Assembly: GCA_021234155.1 (NCBI GenBank)
Contig: JAJEKV010000016.1
Span: 2,964,471-3,028,470 of the forward strand
Direction of reading: 5' to 3'
From: Isoetes taiwanensis
Lineage: Eukaryota; Streptophyta; Lycopodiopsida; Isoetales; Isoetaceae
Length of the DNA stretch: 64,000 bases
Under the pieces are notes generated by a model. That model saw only the letters and a program-made list of their open reading frames with translations. It was not told where the DNA came from and made no database searches. Numbering within the stretch: the stretch's first letter is position 1; each line of letters opens with the position of its first letter. Shown here piece by piece: positions 46,600 through 57,965 of the stretch. The translations under genes were made by a program, and so were the position numbers.

Positions 46600-47370
46600 A
46601 CTAATATCTGCAAGGAATAAGACATTAATTATATAAGCACAATTTCATTAAAATGGGAAATTTCGTGATTCCAATTAGATACGAAAAATTTTTTAGTTCA
46701 TTTAATGCCAATTTTTTAAGCAATTATAGCCATTAAGAAAAATATGCCTCTAAAGTGTCATTTATTGGTAGCCATTAAAAATACTAACGGTTACTGCATA
46801 TAAAGAAGGTAAAGAAACATAACATCACAAAATTAGTTAAAATTTCCAAATTCACTAATTTGCATATCAAAATTTTTGCCTACAACAAAAAAGGGAGTCT
46901 TTACAAAAGTATTATTGTACAATTTTATATTATAATCACAAAATTCAGGGTTCCTCATCGGGGATCGGCTTATCGCATCGGGATCGGGTTCCACATCGAT
47001 CAGTTTCAACATCGCCAGGGGCCATGGCTAGAAGAAGCACCCATAGGATCGACTGAAAGGTCTCAAACGTGGCGGCGCGAAAGTGGGATCATTAAGCATG
47101 TCCAGAGTCGAATTGTCGTTCTTGATCTCATCATAGTCCACATCGGGTGGAGCTTCGTGCATCTCTCAGATTTGATGGATCTACAGTTTCTTCAAAGAAC
47201 GGTACCTTGTCTCTCTCCACGAGGAAGCTGGCCGAAAGTATAGGATCGATGGGGCGGTCAAGCCTATCAAGAATCCCCTTTAGGCACTCATGCTTAAGCC
47301 CGGGTCACTTTCAAGACAATGCAAAATCTCTTATTCATCAATGAAGCCCCGCCAAAAGAACCACGAGAAG
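46600..47370. other. intergenic DNA, no supported gene
   Basis: AT-rich at first, then mixed composition with a 127-codon plus frame at 46,860-47,243. The local texture suggests this may be the 3' flank of the minus-strand gene relic that follows. Confidence 0.3.
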
Positions 47371-47373
47371 TAA

Positions 47374-49905
47374 TCAAACACCCACGTTCTGGCGGTACCA
47401 TTTTTCGCGAGGGTAGGAGCATGTGGCAGGCCCCAGCTGGTTTCTCATGATTATGTCCCCTGGCAAGCCTTGCCAGCTGTACCTGAATCTGCTGTTGCAG
47501 AGCTTTCCTGCCATAGCCTCGGTCTCCACCTCTTCGTCTTCTGCGTTAGGCACAGGAACTGGTGGCAGTTCTTGAGGATGATCGTTGAAGGGGAATTTGA
47601 GGTCAATTTCATCGACAAGAGGACCTCGGAGCGGCTCAATCTTTGTGGCGTACACTAGTGCATGGACCTCCCTGAACTCCCCCGGGCGGTAGGGATTTTG
47701 TATTCGTCCTCATGCGTGCCAATAAAAACTTCGGATCTCGAATCCGGATCATCCAACATTCTGATGAAATCAAAAATTATGCTCTGGCCTTGCAAAGACC
47801 ACTATCCAGAAAGAATCAGCTGTGGTGTTCTTTACAGCTGTATTAAAGAAATTAGACAGAGTGGTCTTGTCCCACATTGGAGTGATGCCTCTAGTGTCCA
47901 GGGCTATCAAGGATGCTGGTACAGGATTGCAAACAAATTGCCCCCTGCTGTCAGTTAGTTCAACTTCGCAACGGAAGTCTTCAGTATCCTCCCTCTGCAA
48001 GACAGCATTGCGTATGAATTTTGCCAAGGCAGGTGGCACGTTACCGAAAACTCCTTCCTTGGTCACGCCAACTTCAACCCACTTACTATGCAAGGTGGCC
48101 ATGGAAATCGTGTCATTGTCCTCGAAGCCCGCCACCAAGATCTTGAGATCAAGAAGGATTTAAACTTCCTCGGAAAATTATCCTTCACATATTCAAAAAT
48201 CTCCTTCTTCAAGAACGATATAGATCGTAGTGTCTTTGCCCTTGTCTTGAAGAAGTGCTTACCTGTATAATCAGAGGTGACCTTCACGTAGGTATTCCCA
48301 TCCAAAGACCTCCTTGGAACAAAATCCGAAACAGCCTTCATAGTCCATACCCCTAATGCACCTCGGGTATGTCCGATTTGAAGTAGTCGCACTCTTTTGA
48401 CCGATTCTGTAATAGTCCGTCCTTTATTATCTTTTAGCTTGCAAGATTTCCACAAGTTCCAAAGGGACATGAATAGCTGAAAAATATCCTCCGGCATGAA
48501 GACCCACCGTTGAAATCTTTTGTTGCTTACCACGCATGGTAACTTCAGCCAAAGCCGATAACGCCGAAAACAAGAAGAAGTTAGTTTTGAATGCAAATGA
48601 TTATGAAATAAGCGTCATTTGGCGCCATTTGTTTACCAAATGGCGCCTTTGGCGCCATTTTCAAAGAAATGGCCCGTAAGGCTTAATTTGGTAATCTAGC
48701 GAAAAGTAAAACCGCGATGTACCTTGTATGGTTCTCAACGAGGCGCCTGCGTCCGATGGATCGGGCTTCCCAAAGAGCATATTGTTGCCGCAGTTGGGTT
48801 ATTTTATCAATGAAAGGCTCCTTGAAGATAGTCTTGGCGCGATATCATTGACTTCACAAAGCGAAGTAGGGGCACTCTTGCTCGATCCCACCGTGCCTGC
48901 ACAAGACTCGGCAATTCCGATACTCATAAATTTTTGCCATTTGTTCTTGGGACTTGATTGTCGAAGTCTTCTACAAACAAGTTTGGGCCCATAATGCAAA
49001 TGATTGCCATTCACTATGTAATAGTTCATCCCCATGAGGTCATCCTCGGTTTTCCAAGGATGTAGTTTCTTTGTGAGGGGGATTGAATGGAATCCGCGTC
49101 AGCAGGAGTGAACAGGATGTGGGTCTCTTTGAAAGGATTCCACTAAGGTCTTGGCGTGCTCCATATTTCTTGGCCTAGATGTCGATTCTGCGGGGCCCTT
49201 GGTATAGGCTGAACACGTTTATTGGTTTTATAAATGTGATGCCCAGAGGAAAAAAGATGGTGGTGGTCAATGATCTTCCATGCGTGTTACGTGGCCGTCT
49301 TCTCCTCTTCGATCTTTCCACCTTAAGATTTGGAGGCACCTCGAGCAAGTCTTTGAGCTATTCTTAATGTGAGCTTCTTTGGCTCTGTCTTCTTAATGGG
49401 GACCCTTTTGGCGTGCTGTGCTTTGAGAATCTTGGATATGTGATGGGCTTGGAACTTCACCACCACTTACGGGTGCTCGCCGCTCCTCTCATGCCGTCAC
49501 GGGACTGCCATCAGGACTTGGAGTCCGAGTGTCTCTCCTCTGTTTTTTAGGTGTCCTCTCCTTCTCAGAGGACTCCCCCCTGTGCTTCTTCTTCTTTTTC
49601 CCTTCTATTGCTTCTGGTTCCCTTTCCTCTCCGTCCCTTTCCTGCCCTTTCTGTTCTTCCTTCCTCCCTTTCCCGTCCTTTTCCTTGTCTTTCTTGTCTT
49701 TCTTCTTCCTTTCCTTCCTTTCTTTCTTTTCCTTTTTTTTCCTTTCCTTTCCTTCTTCTCTTTCTTTTCCTTATCAGGATCTTCGTGGTCCTTTCTCTTC
49801 ACCTTCCCCTTGTCCGCCGCCTTTCCTTGCTCAGCTTCCTGGCCATCTTCCTCAGTAGCAGATGAGGAGTCTTTTTCATTTGCAGTACTTGCGGTACCTC
49901 ATAGG
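47374..49905 (-). pseudogene. large minus-strand gene relic with Lys/Glu-rich N-terminal region
   Basis: Minus-strand frames chain along about 2.5 kb. From the 5' side there is ANEKDSSSATEEDGQEAEQ leading into a K/E/R-rich disordered region (49,605-49,880). An IDK-bearing segment follows (48,799-49,035). Next is a block with DIFQLFMSLWNLWKSCK and GVWTMKAVSDFVPRRS (48,063-48,596). After one frameshift comes VAGFEDNDTISMATLHSKWV to DSFWIVVFARPEHNF (47,770-48,138), then GTHEDE, and a last block with LVDEIDLKFPFNDHP and SWQGLPGDIIM (47,374-47,655). Codon texture is convincingly coding. Two to four frameshifts or introns separate the blocks. I do not recognise the family. Lysine-rich N-terminus plus a globular C-terminal part would fit a nuclear protein or a transposon-borne gene; both are guesses. 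A palindromic GGCGCC cluster (48,612-48,665) interrupts it. Confidence 0.55.
48612..48665. repeat. GGCGCC palindrome cluster 1
   Basis: Three copies of (T)TTGGCGCCATTT/AAATGGCGCC in 54 bp, alternating orientation, inside the minus-strand gene relic. Related to the clusters at 50,575-51,015 and 52,333-52,634. Confidence 0.8.
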
Positions 49906-50570
49906 TTTTTTCTTCACGCTAATTGGGTTTTCGACCCGCGGGTGTCCACAATGGCCCGGGTAGTTTTTGTTGGGCTAATGCCTTGACAACGAATGAAGCG
50001 AGTTCTTCGACTCGTTCAAGCGATTGCGAAGAATCATAAAACCCCCTCAAGATTTCTTGTGGACCTCGATATAAACTTCTTCAAAGGCTTTGTATGATGG
50101 CAGAGCCCGGCCTTTCTCGCCGAACCGGCTACATTTGCTATACTAGCGAGACATTATTGTGGGATCATAAAACTTCCATCCCACATAGTAGACTATTATT
50201 CTCTGGCCTTGTGTCTTCCGCAGAGACCACCTGATCAATCTTGGCTCTTGCTAGTCAACCTCATGTTAACCAGATGCGCGGCTTGGTAAATTCCGGCTAG
50301 GGGCGTCTCCTTTATCGGCCGGAAGGAGCTCTCTTCTGCGGTCTCCTTCCCGAGCCGTAGGGTGGAGGGCTCACCGCATATTTCCATGCACGGTTCCTAT
50401 CATGCCGGCATGATAATGCAGTCGGATTGAAATTGTGTTTACGAGCGTAACATAGCTGCATGAAAGAAGCTTATCAACCAACAAAGGCATCAATAACTCA
50501 CGGCTGGAAACAAAGCGGGCGGAGACGGACGGCGATAAGCAAATGAAACCGTAAGCCATTTAATCAACAT
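49906..50570. other. unassigned sequence
   Basis: May contain the 5' end of the minus-strand relic. No recognisable frame or promoter. Confidence 0.3.
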
Positions 50571-50574
50571 GTGT

Positions 50575-51015
50575 CCCTAATGTAAGACAATAGACATCAA
50601 ATGGCGCGGTAGCGCTATTTGCCAAACAAGAAGACCATTTTCCAACAACAATACACCATTGTAAGTTACAAAACGTTAAACGGCGCCATGGCTTACTTTG
50701 TCAACCACAGGACCCTAATGTAAGACAATAGACATAAAATGGCGGCGGTGGTTTTCCAACAAGAAGACCATTTGCCAAAGAATACCCTATTGTAAGCTAA
50801 TGAACATTAAAATCGGCGCCATGGCGCCATTTGTCAACCATAGGCCCCTAATGTAAGCTAATAGACATCAAATGGCGCGATGGCATACATTTGCAAAAAC
50901 AACAATACCCAAAATAGGACAATAGACATCAAATAGCGCGATGGCGCCATTTGCCAAACAACAAGACCTAATGTAAGCTAATGGACATCAAATGGCGCCA
51001 TGGCCATTTCGGCTG
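50575..51015. repeat. minisatellite with palindromic GGCGCC core, 60-70-bp units
   Basis: About seven degenerate units of CCTAATGTAAG-TAATAGACAT, CAAATGGCGC, C-ATGGCGCCATTTG, CCAA-CAACAAGAC. Each carries all or part of a palindrome built on AAATGGCGCCA and its complement. Individual palindrome arms are mutated (GCGCGGTAGCGC, GGCGGCGGTGG), but the linker is conserved. Confidence 0.85.
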
Positions 51016-51019
51016 CTGC

Positions 51020-52330
51020 ACACAAATTCGGCAATAAGATATGTAAGATTGGACATCAAATGAAGCCATGAAGCCATTCAGCAAAAGCCATATTTAAATT
51101 AAAGCTTGATTAAGTAGATGACATGCTGTGCCTTCGCGATTAGTAGCTGGCCGTATCTCCACATTAAATTGCTCCAAATTATGGAGCTTGCCTTCCATTT
51201 GGTATGATTTTGTGGCGGTGTCGCCAGTGGAGTGGTATTTACGTGGGGAAATGAAGCGGAAAAACTAAAACAGTGAAAAATTTTAACTGGGTATTTGAAG
51301 CTAAATTGTAGTATTTGAAGCGTGGCGGCTAAGTCGGTGACGAGGAAGCTGGAATCTGATGAAGCATAAATGAGTCCTCGAGGAAAAACAATGGGGCATA
51401 ACTAACTTTGGCGGTACATCTGGCGCATTCCACGCGACTAGGGCGATGGTAAATCGGGGGTCCATACCGTAAGCCGCCATGCCGGTGCCCTTGCGTCAAG
51501 CAAGTCGGTAGAACATGCCGCTCCATACGGAGTGGCATGTCCGGCATACCATGCCCGCCCAAAATTGAATTTTGAAATTCGAATATTTCCCCCTACCGCA
51601 TCAAACGCCAAATTTGAACATAGAATTCAAAATCCCGCCCGTAATTTGAAAATTTGCCACCACAAAATTTAAAATTCCACTGCGGAATTGAAATTTCATT
51701 GCCACTTGTCCAAAGTCGAATGGTCCGCTTTTAAAATTGTACTTTGCATTTAAAGCCCCCTCTTTGTCGCCGTTCTCCCTCTTTAAGGCTTACCATGCCA
51801 CACGCTGCGGACGCTTTTGGGTACCTGAGTTGCGCTTTCGAATCCGCTGTTGCTTTTCCCGCCGCTCGCATAAGGCGGCGCTTCTTTTCAGTAGCGTGGC
51901 GAAACTTTACAAAGGCGCGCATGCGTCTTTGTCGGGCGCTTTCTTCTTGGCGCTCCGTAAATCCTGTGTGATTCTTGGTGCTTTCTTCTTGGCGGCTCGG
52001 TTCTCTGCCCATCTGTTTGGGATTAGCTTCTTTTTCTGTTCCATCTACTTTGCTTTCGTACATACCACCATGGATCTATCTAATATCAAGTAAGTCCACT
52101 ATTTCTGGTAGGAATAATGTTCTGGTAGGTGTAGCGTGTTCAAATGCTGAATTTCATACTGCCAGGACACAGAAACTTGGTTTCACTTGCAGAGTTTGCA
52201 TGGGGTGCCCATGTTATGCATGCCTGCTCTTATTGACATATATACAGCAATGGGAGCAAGAATGCATAACATAGGCACCTCGTAGATTTTGTGATGGAGC
52301 GTAGTCAAATCGCCTCATGGCCCCACTTGA
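51020..52330. other. spacer between palindrome clusters
   Basis: The ORFs at 51,731-52,093 overlap on both strands and carry no recognised motif. A repeated AATTTGAAA/AAAATTTGAA texture occurs near 51,560-51,700. No gene is supported. Confidence 0.35.
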
Positions 52331-52332
52331 TC

Positions 52333-52634
52333 AAATGGCGCCAGGCGCCATTCTATTCAAATACCCTTTAAATGGTGTATTGGTAAATGGCTTCATGGCC
52401 CATTCGGGTGAAGAACATGGTGCAAGGTTGAAATGGTGTGAATTTGAAGCTAAATGGCGCCATGGCGCCATTTGGACGAAACGGTGCACTTCGATCAAAT
52501 GGCGCCATGGCGCTATTTGTTCCAAATTCACACCTGTCAAGTTGCCATGGGTTTGAATTTGGATCAAATGGCGCCATGGCGCCATTTGATCCAACTGTTC
52601 TCTGTTTCGACCAAATGGCGCCATGGCGCCATTT
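52333..52634. repeat. array of 22-bp perfect palindromes (AAATGGCGCCA + complement)
   Basis: Full palindromes lie at 52,452-52,473, 52,566-52,587 and 52,613-52,634. A one-mismatch copy is at 52,497-52,518 and a shortened one at 52,333-52,352. The half-site AAATGGCGCCA is followed directly by its reverse complement, so each copy contains GGCGCC-ATG-GCGCC with CCATGG at the centre. Sequence between copies is unrelated, so it is the palindrome that recurs and not a longer tandem unit. Peptides reading M-A-P-W-R-H-L on both strands are by-products. Confidence 0.95.
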
Positions 52635-52639
52635 AGCTC

Positions 52640-54260
52640 AAAAGTTAGACCAAAATTTTGTCTTCTATACTAAATGAAGCCACTTTTGCTTGTTTATTTG
52701 CTTATTTTTCGCCTAATTCATATGTTCTAAAAAGTTTCGCTTTGATTGAAACAGTTCAATTTTCCCTGTTATAACCTATTCGGGCTTAAGCACAATTGTT
52801 GCCGGGGACATATTTTGAATAGAACCACTCTTCATGGGAAGGAAATAGATCCTTCAAATGTAGCAATTGAGGTCACGAGTCCGGTGATCCCATCGACCGA
52901 GCTTCGGTCCCACTGGAGCGGATAACATTGGTGAGGCAAGAGGGCACATTCATTCAAAGGCCCTAAGAGGGATGTAAAACAAAATGAGTGGCCCTCAAGT
53001 GAAGATCGTCTTCGAGATCCCTCAATTTGCCCTCTTCACAAGAGGATTCATCTAGTAGTCCACCATCCGCCAAGAGTCTACGGGACATCGGGCTTTCATC
53101 GCTCCTTTGTGGTGAACCAAGCAACACAAAGAACAAATGAAGAAGACGAGATAGTAGAGGAGATTGAGGTCATGAGAATCTAGCTGCCCGCCTTGGTCTC
53201 AGGTTGTTTAAGCCCGAAGATGAGACAGTCTACTACTCGCAAACAGATCTACTAGGTTTGCCATGCTACATTCTTCACTCCCCGCATTGGATCTAAATAT
53301 TTGGAGGCTAATATAGTCTTTAGTGATCCTCGATGCTATAGGCGATGAGTTCTTGGGTGTATCAAAGGTCAGACTTCTGATGGGGTAATATAATAGATCC
53401 AACGGGAAACCAAAATATCAGGTCATGTCATGCTTGTCTTTGAGAGGCCTATAGCTAACGGTTTAGTAACCAGGAGACCCATGATGTTTTGCTTCATGAT
53501 GGTAGGATAGTTTCACAACATTTACAAGCTCGAGCTGCTCTCGAACATGATGACTCGTGGTTGAGTGCTTGGAAGCCGATGTTGAGAAGCAATTCAAGAG
53601 GAAAAGAAAAATATAAACTATGTGAAGAGGGTCGAGGGAACCAAAGGGGGATAGCAAGCGGGTGAGAGGATGTGCGCCCAAGTCAATCAAGAGTGCTCTA
53701 AAAAATCAACATGCCGCAAGGACGTAATGTGTCAAAAAACCGAGCCGAGCAAGTATGTGCCTTAAGAAAAGAATTTTATTCTCAATCAAGCAAAGGCCGT
53801 GGATTACGCTTTGTTTTTGATGTGTTGAGTGTAACTTATACGTGGCACGGAGGCTTAAAGTAGTGGTCTCCGGAGTGGAGTGCACACCCGCATGGCGCTG
53901 GGCTCTAGGAGTTGCTCAATCTACGCTTTATAGTTGGAGGAAGAGGTTCGAGTTAGGTGGAAAACGGGCGAGCATGGTAATACAGTTTGAAGAAGCCTAG
54001 ATCTCGGACACTAGCTACGTAAAGTGTGCTTGATACCTTCATTAGTGAGAATGCGAGAGCATTCCACATAGAAGCAAAAAGGAAAGGATGATATAAGGGA
54101 GAATGTTCGCAAACTTCCTTCCATCCTTAATAAGAAGAGCATACATAAGGAAATGGGTGCGTGGTGGAAGAATTGATGTTGAAAGAGTGTAACCTTGCCC
54201 TCTTTTTACAATATTTGGAAGAAAGAGTTTCCGGATGTCGAAGATAGCAAAAAATACAAA
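52640..54260. other. decayed sequence, possible 5' part of the DUF7869-like relic
   Basis: Mixed-composition DNA with frames under 80 codons. Nothing is recognised before the conserved blocks that start at about 54,270. Confidence 0.3.
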
Positions 54261-54269
54261 GATTCTCCA

Positions 54270-55320
54270 AGTGTAACATATGTGTAGTCATCAAGCGTAA
54301 ATTGGAAAGAACAAAAGATACAAGGGAGAGGCGCCCTTCAATTCAACGGCGGGCACATATGTTGGAACAACGCTCCTCAGGGGAGTCAATATTGGCATTG
54401 GCGCATTATCACATCGCTCGCCGTAAAGTCACCTTTGCATAATACATGATAAGATGGATCAGGTCAAAACACTCACACCAAGAAGACACCATCTCGCAAA
54501 ATCATGGAGAGGAGATCGCTTTGAAGAGCAGCTTTTGACAGAGCATTGACACATGGTCATGGTGGACGGGCTTATGGCCATTTCTCTCTTGATCTTTGGA
54601 AGGATGACTCAAACTTTCATGTTGGATCACTCTCTAGGATCCTACACTATCTTGAGTTGCCGGGAAGAAGACAAGTCGCTATTGATCTGTGTGGAAGGCG
54701 AACTACTGATTGCAAATTGATGCAAGCCCTAAAAGATACTTCCACCGCAGCGATAAGCTAGCGCAGACACAAGAGAAGATGCCTTCATCTTCTACCGCCA
54801 ACTTAGAAGGCTTCAATCCTCTTCCTCGAATCTCTACTTACGCTTGGATAATGCATCGGGTCAAAATAAAAATAGATATGTGTTCTCCTACCTCTTATTT
54901 GACATGGCTTAAGGTATTCATGAGATTCAGGTTGGATTCATGATGGTTGGGCATACTCATGATGATATTGATGCATTGTTTGGGAACTTTTCGACATTCA
55001 TCGAGTTCATCTGATGCTCTAACTTTGCCTGAGTTGCTTTACTTGTTTAGCAAGTGCAATGCAAAGTCTCCTGCTCCATATTTTGTGGATGAAGTTCCAG
55101 ATTGAAAGGCTTTGTCAAGGGATATATCCCCTCGATAAAGGCCAACGCCTAACGTGCCATACCACCCATTGCTATTTCGATTTAAATGGATGGAAATGGC
55201 CCATTATGCAATATAAGATGCGGCCAACCCATAAAGAGTGGATTCTAAAAGGAATAAGAATGTGGAAGGAGGATGAAAATGGTGAGCCAACGTTACCAAC
55301 AAGGGGTGCCTAAAAATATC
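54270..55320 (+). pseudogene. DUF7869-type (transposase-like) gene relic
   Basis: Conserved blocks appear in family order across three frames: IKRKLERTKDTRERR (about 54,280), LALAHYHIARRK, IIHDKMDQVKTLTPR (from 54,439), GHGGRAYGHFSLDLWKDDSNF (54,555-54,617), RLDNASGQNKNRYVFSYL (from 54,841), an in-frame TAA at 54,910, then GIHEIQVGFMMVGHTH with DDIDALFG (54,913-54,984). After that come YFVDEVPD, a CYFDLNGWKWPIMQYKMRP block and IRMWKEDENGEPTLP (to about 55,310). LDN..G.NKNRY and GHTHDDID are the hallmarks of the DUF7869 proteins spread through plant genomes, which are often treated as transposon-derived. The acidic residues in HDKMD, LDN and HDDID could be an RNase H-like catalytic set (inference). 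At least four frameshifts plus the stop make it inactive as written. Confidence 0.75.
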
Positions 55321-56510
55321 CCCTCCAAGGAAGACATTGAAAGATCTCCCCGGCCCGGCAGACAAAGATCGCTAGTACATAGCATTATGGAATTCCTTCC
55401 TGCAAAATCAAGAAGATAGTGTGTTTGCCACGACAAGACAAAGCAACTATGGATTACCGAACGAGATTCTTTTGTGTTTGGAAGATGTATCTCCGTGATT
55501 TAACCTCAAAATGACAACTTTTGTTGCGTATAAAGGCAAGAACCTCTACAACGTGCATTTACTCCGTAGGTCGATGAAGCGGTGTGGTTGTAAGACCTTT
55601 GCCTACGATTGTGGGCCAAAGCAGATGGGCGCCCAAAGTTGCCTATGGATGAGTTTGATCCTCATGCACATGTTACGAAGGTATGTTAAGTTTAGTCCGA
55701 CCTGAGATTTATGAAACTCCAACGTGGTTGGGCTTTAGTAAGAAGATGCCATCCTAGATCCGTAGTCTACCAATTATGGTCACATTTATGTATCATGGTG
55801 GATGCCTGCTGGTCGTGACTATACAAAGTTGCTTAACTAAACGCTACGCGACCCAATCCATCGATCCATCAAGGTATGAGAAGTTAGATGCCATACATTA
55901 TGCATGGGATGCAAATGGCAAAAGACCAAGACTGCTCGATTCCAAAATACATTGTTGACATGTGGGGGGACATAGCATTAGCTAAAAGCTCAAAGATCTG
56001 GGTCATGTTCTCGATAATTATGTATGTAATTTCTTTTGCTATAATACTTAAGCATTTTGGACAATTAATACATTGTCGATACATCAATTAGCTTTCATTA
56101 TGCTTATACTAACATCCTTACATCTTTTATAATAGGTGTTTAATACACATCATTACATCTGATGCACACATTATTCATGGCATACATATAATTTAGATGC
56201 ACGTGACATTGATGGCATTATAGAGTCGATGATTCACTCATCATCAATCCCCGCTTATTGTGATCGATTCAGCTTTGAGGCATGGCGCAGAACCCAAAGA
56301 AGATGGATCACAACACGAGTAAGGCCGAGGCAATCACACTCACGACCTTCTGCTTTGGATTGTAAGTAAGGATCCAGCTTAACACCTTTATGTATGCAGC
56401 GATTAATATCATTGTAGCTCATGGAGCAAAGAATGGTCTCAAACTGATCATCATAAATATTATAAGCCATGGGAGATGAATGACTTACCGAATGGAGTCT
56501 GCTTTTATAG
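55321..56510. other. unassigned sequence downstream of the DUF7869-like relic
   Basis: Probably includes the decayed 3' end of that gene up to about 55,700. The rest is AT-rich, with no recognised feature. Confidence 0.35.
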
Positions 56511-56518
56511 TCGTTGTA

Positions 56519-56638
56519 GCATTATTGGTATAATACTTCAGCATTATTGGTATTATATGTGAGCATTATTGGTATTATACGCCGGCATTATTGGTATTAT
56601 ACTTCAACATTATTGGTATTATACTTCAACATTATTGA
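56519..56638. repeat. 22-bp minisatellite
   Basis: GCATTATTGGTATTATACTT plus CA, in register at 56,519, 56,541, 56,563, 56,585, 56,607 and a partial copy at 56,629. Variation is confined to the last five bases of the unit and its first base. Confidence 0.95.
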
Positions 56639-56689
56639 TTCAGAGCTATAAATTCTTTTACCTTGTTTTCACTTCTCACTTTTCATCCT

Positions 56690-57110
56690 TGCTTCTTGCT
56701 CCTTCATCTTCCTTGTTCCTTGATCTTCTTGCTACTTGATCTTCCTTGTTCCTTGATCTTCTTGCTACTTGATCTTCCTTGTTCATTGCTTCTTGCTACT
56801 TGATCTTGATCCTTGTTCCTTGCTACTTCATTCCCGTGCTCCTTGCTACTTGATCTTGTTCCTTGCTCTTGATCTTGCTACTTGATCTTGTTCCTTGCTC
56901 TTGATCTTGCTACTTGATCTTGTTCCTTGCTACTTGATCTTGATCCTTGCTTCTTGCTCCTTGATCTTCCTTGTTCCTTGATCTTCCTTGTTCATTGCAT
57001 CTTGCTACTTGATCTTGATCCTGTTCCTTGCTACTTCATTCCCCGTGCTCCCCTGCCATTTGATCTTGTTGCTTGCTCTTGAACTTGCTACTTGCTCTGC
57101 CTCCGTGTTC
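56690..57110. repeat. TTGCTACTTGATCTTG-TTCC minisatellite
   Basis: An irregular higher-order array built from CTTGCTACTTGATCTT, GTTCCTTGCT, CTTCCTTGTTC and CTTGATCTT modules over about 400 bp. The overlapping minus frame (57,036-57,332) is not supported as a gene. Confidence 0.9.
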
Positions 57111-57737
57111 CTTGCCCGTCGGTGATCCTTGCTTGCTTTTGCAAATGATTGGACCCAATCCTCCCCGGGTTACTCCAGAAGGCCTGCAAGCATGCCCCCA
57201 GCATTCTCGGCGGCGGCCTGGAATGGATGAGCTATGGGACCATTTCTTGAGTGGAGGGTTGCGCCACAGTCCCACCAAGGAGCTTACAATGGAGTTGATC
57301 AACTTCATTCCGAGCGATTTGATTGTGGTCATGAGCCACTGGAGGAAATTAATCCATCCAATGTTATAGGAGACTTTGCAATGAGGGAATGCTTGAACCC
57401 CCTCCTTATCCGGACGAGATGCTACAAAGCAATTGAGGCCTCTTCTTCGGCCGGATATTTAGCACACTCTCTGCGATGCATACATATATGTAGTTCATTC
57501 ATGAAATTTGTAAGGGACAGATGTATGGCCTTATTAGGTGTACTAGAACGTGTACAACGGTTTTGTGGAGTTGGGTCCGCTTCTTCTTCCGTGAGTATTA
57601 TCCCATCGGAATTACTTTTTCTAATGACTAGGTACCCCATATGGTGGGAAGAATCACCGATGAGCGTGAGTCTTGACTCCAACCCAGATCATGGGTTAGA
57701 CCTTAGAGAAAGGGGAAAGGGAAGGGGAAGGGGTTAG
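57111..57737 (+). pseudogene. unknown coding-like region
   Basis: Plus frame 57,234-57,737 (167 codons; Cys- and Ser-rich, ending RERGKGRGRG) overlaps another plus frame at 57,073-57,369, which carries PRVTPEGLQACPQHSRRRPG then MDELWDHFLSGGL. The second looks more protein-like, so a frameshift near 57,340 is possible. No domain is recognised. Confidence 0.2.
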
Positions 57738-57829
57738 GAACCCGGGGAAGGTTACTAGGACATACATAGTTCATACTTTGGTCTCTATTGTGTTTGGAAG
57801 TTGGTATATGATACCGTGTTATTATGTTC

Positions 57830-57965
57830 TCTAAATATTCATGTATGTCCGACACACGGTACCCTGCACGTGGTATACAACCCCTGCATAAGGTCTATGA
57901 TACAGGGTACTGTACATGTGTATACAACCCCCCGCATAAGGTCTATACAACCCCCCATAATAAAA
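57830..57965. repeat. duplicated GTATACAACCCC..GCATAAGGTCTAT segment
   Basis: GTATACAACCCC, GCATAAGGTCTAT occurs at about 57,871 and 57,920, with CTATACAACCCCCC following. Both full copies are preceded by related GGTACYSTRCAYGTG sequence. Confidence 0.8.

Noticed and set aside
49529-49986. Plus-strand Phe/Leu/Ser-rich membrane-like proteins
   Set aside because: They are the complement of the Lys/Glu-rich minus-strand coding region, which has the better codon texture.
51731-52093. Basic 110-118-residue proteins on either strand
   Set aside because: The two overlap as mirror frames, have no motif and lie in repeat-rich DNA.
52317-52677. Small proteins with repeated MAPWRHL on both strands
   Set aside because: The palindrome encodes the same peptide on both strands, so the protein repeat is a by-product of the DNA symmetry.
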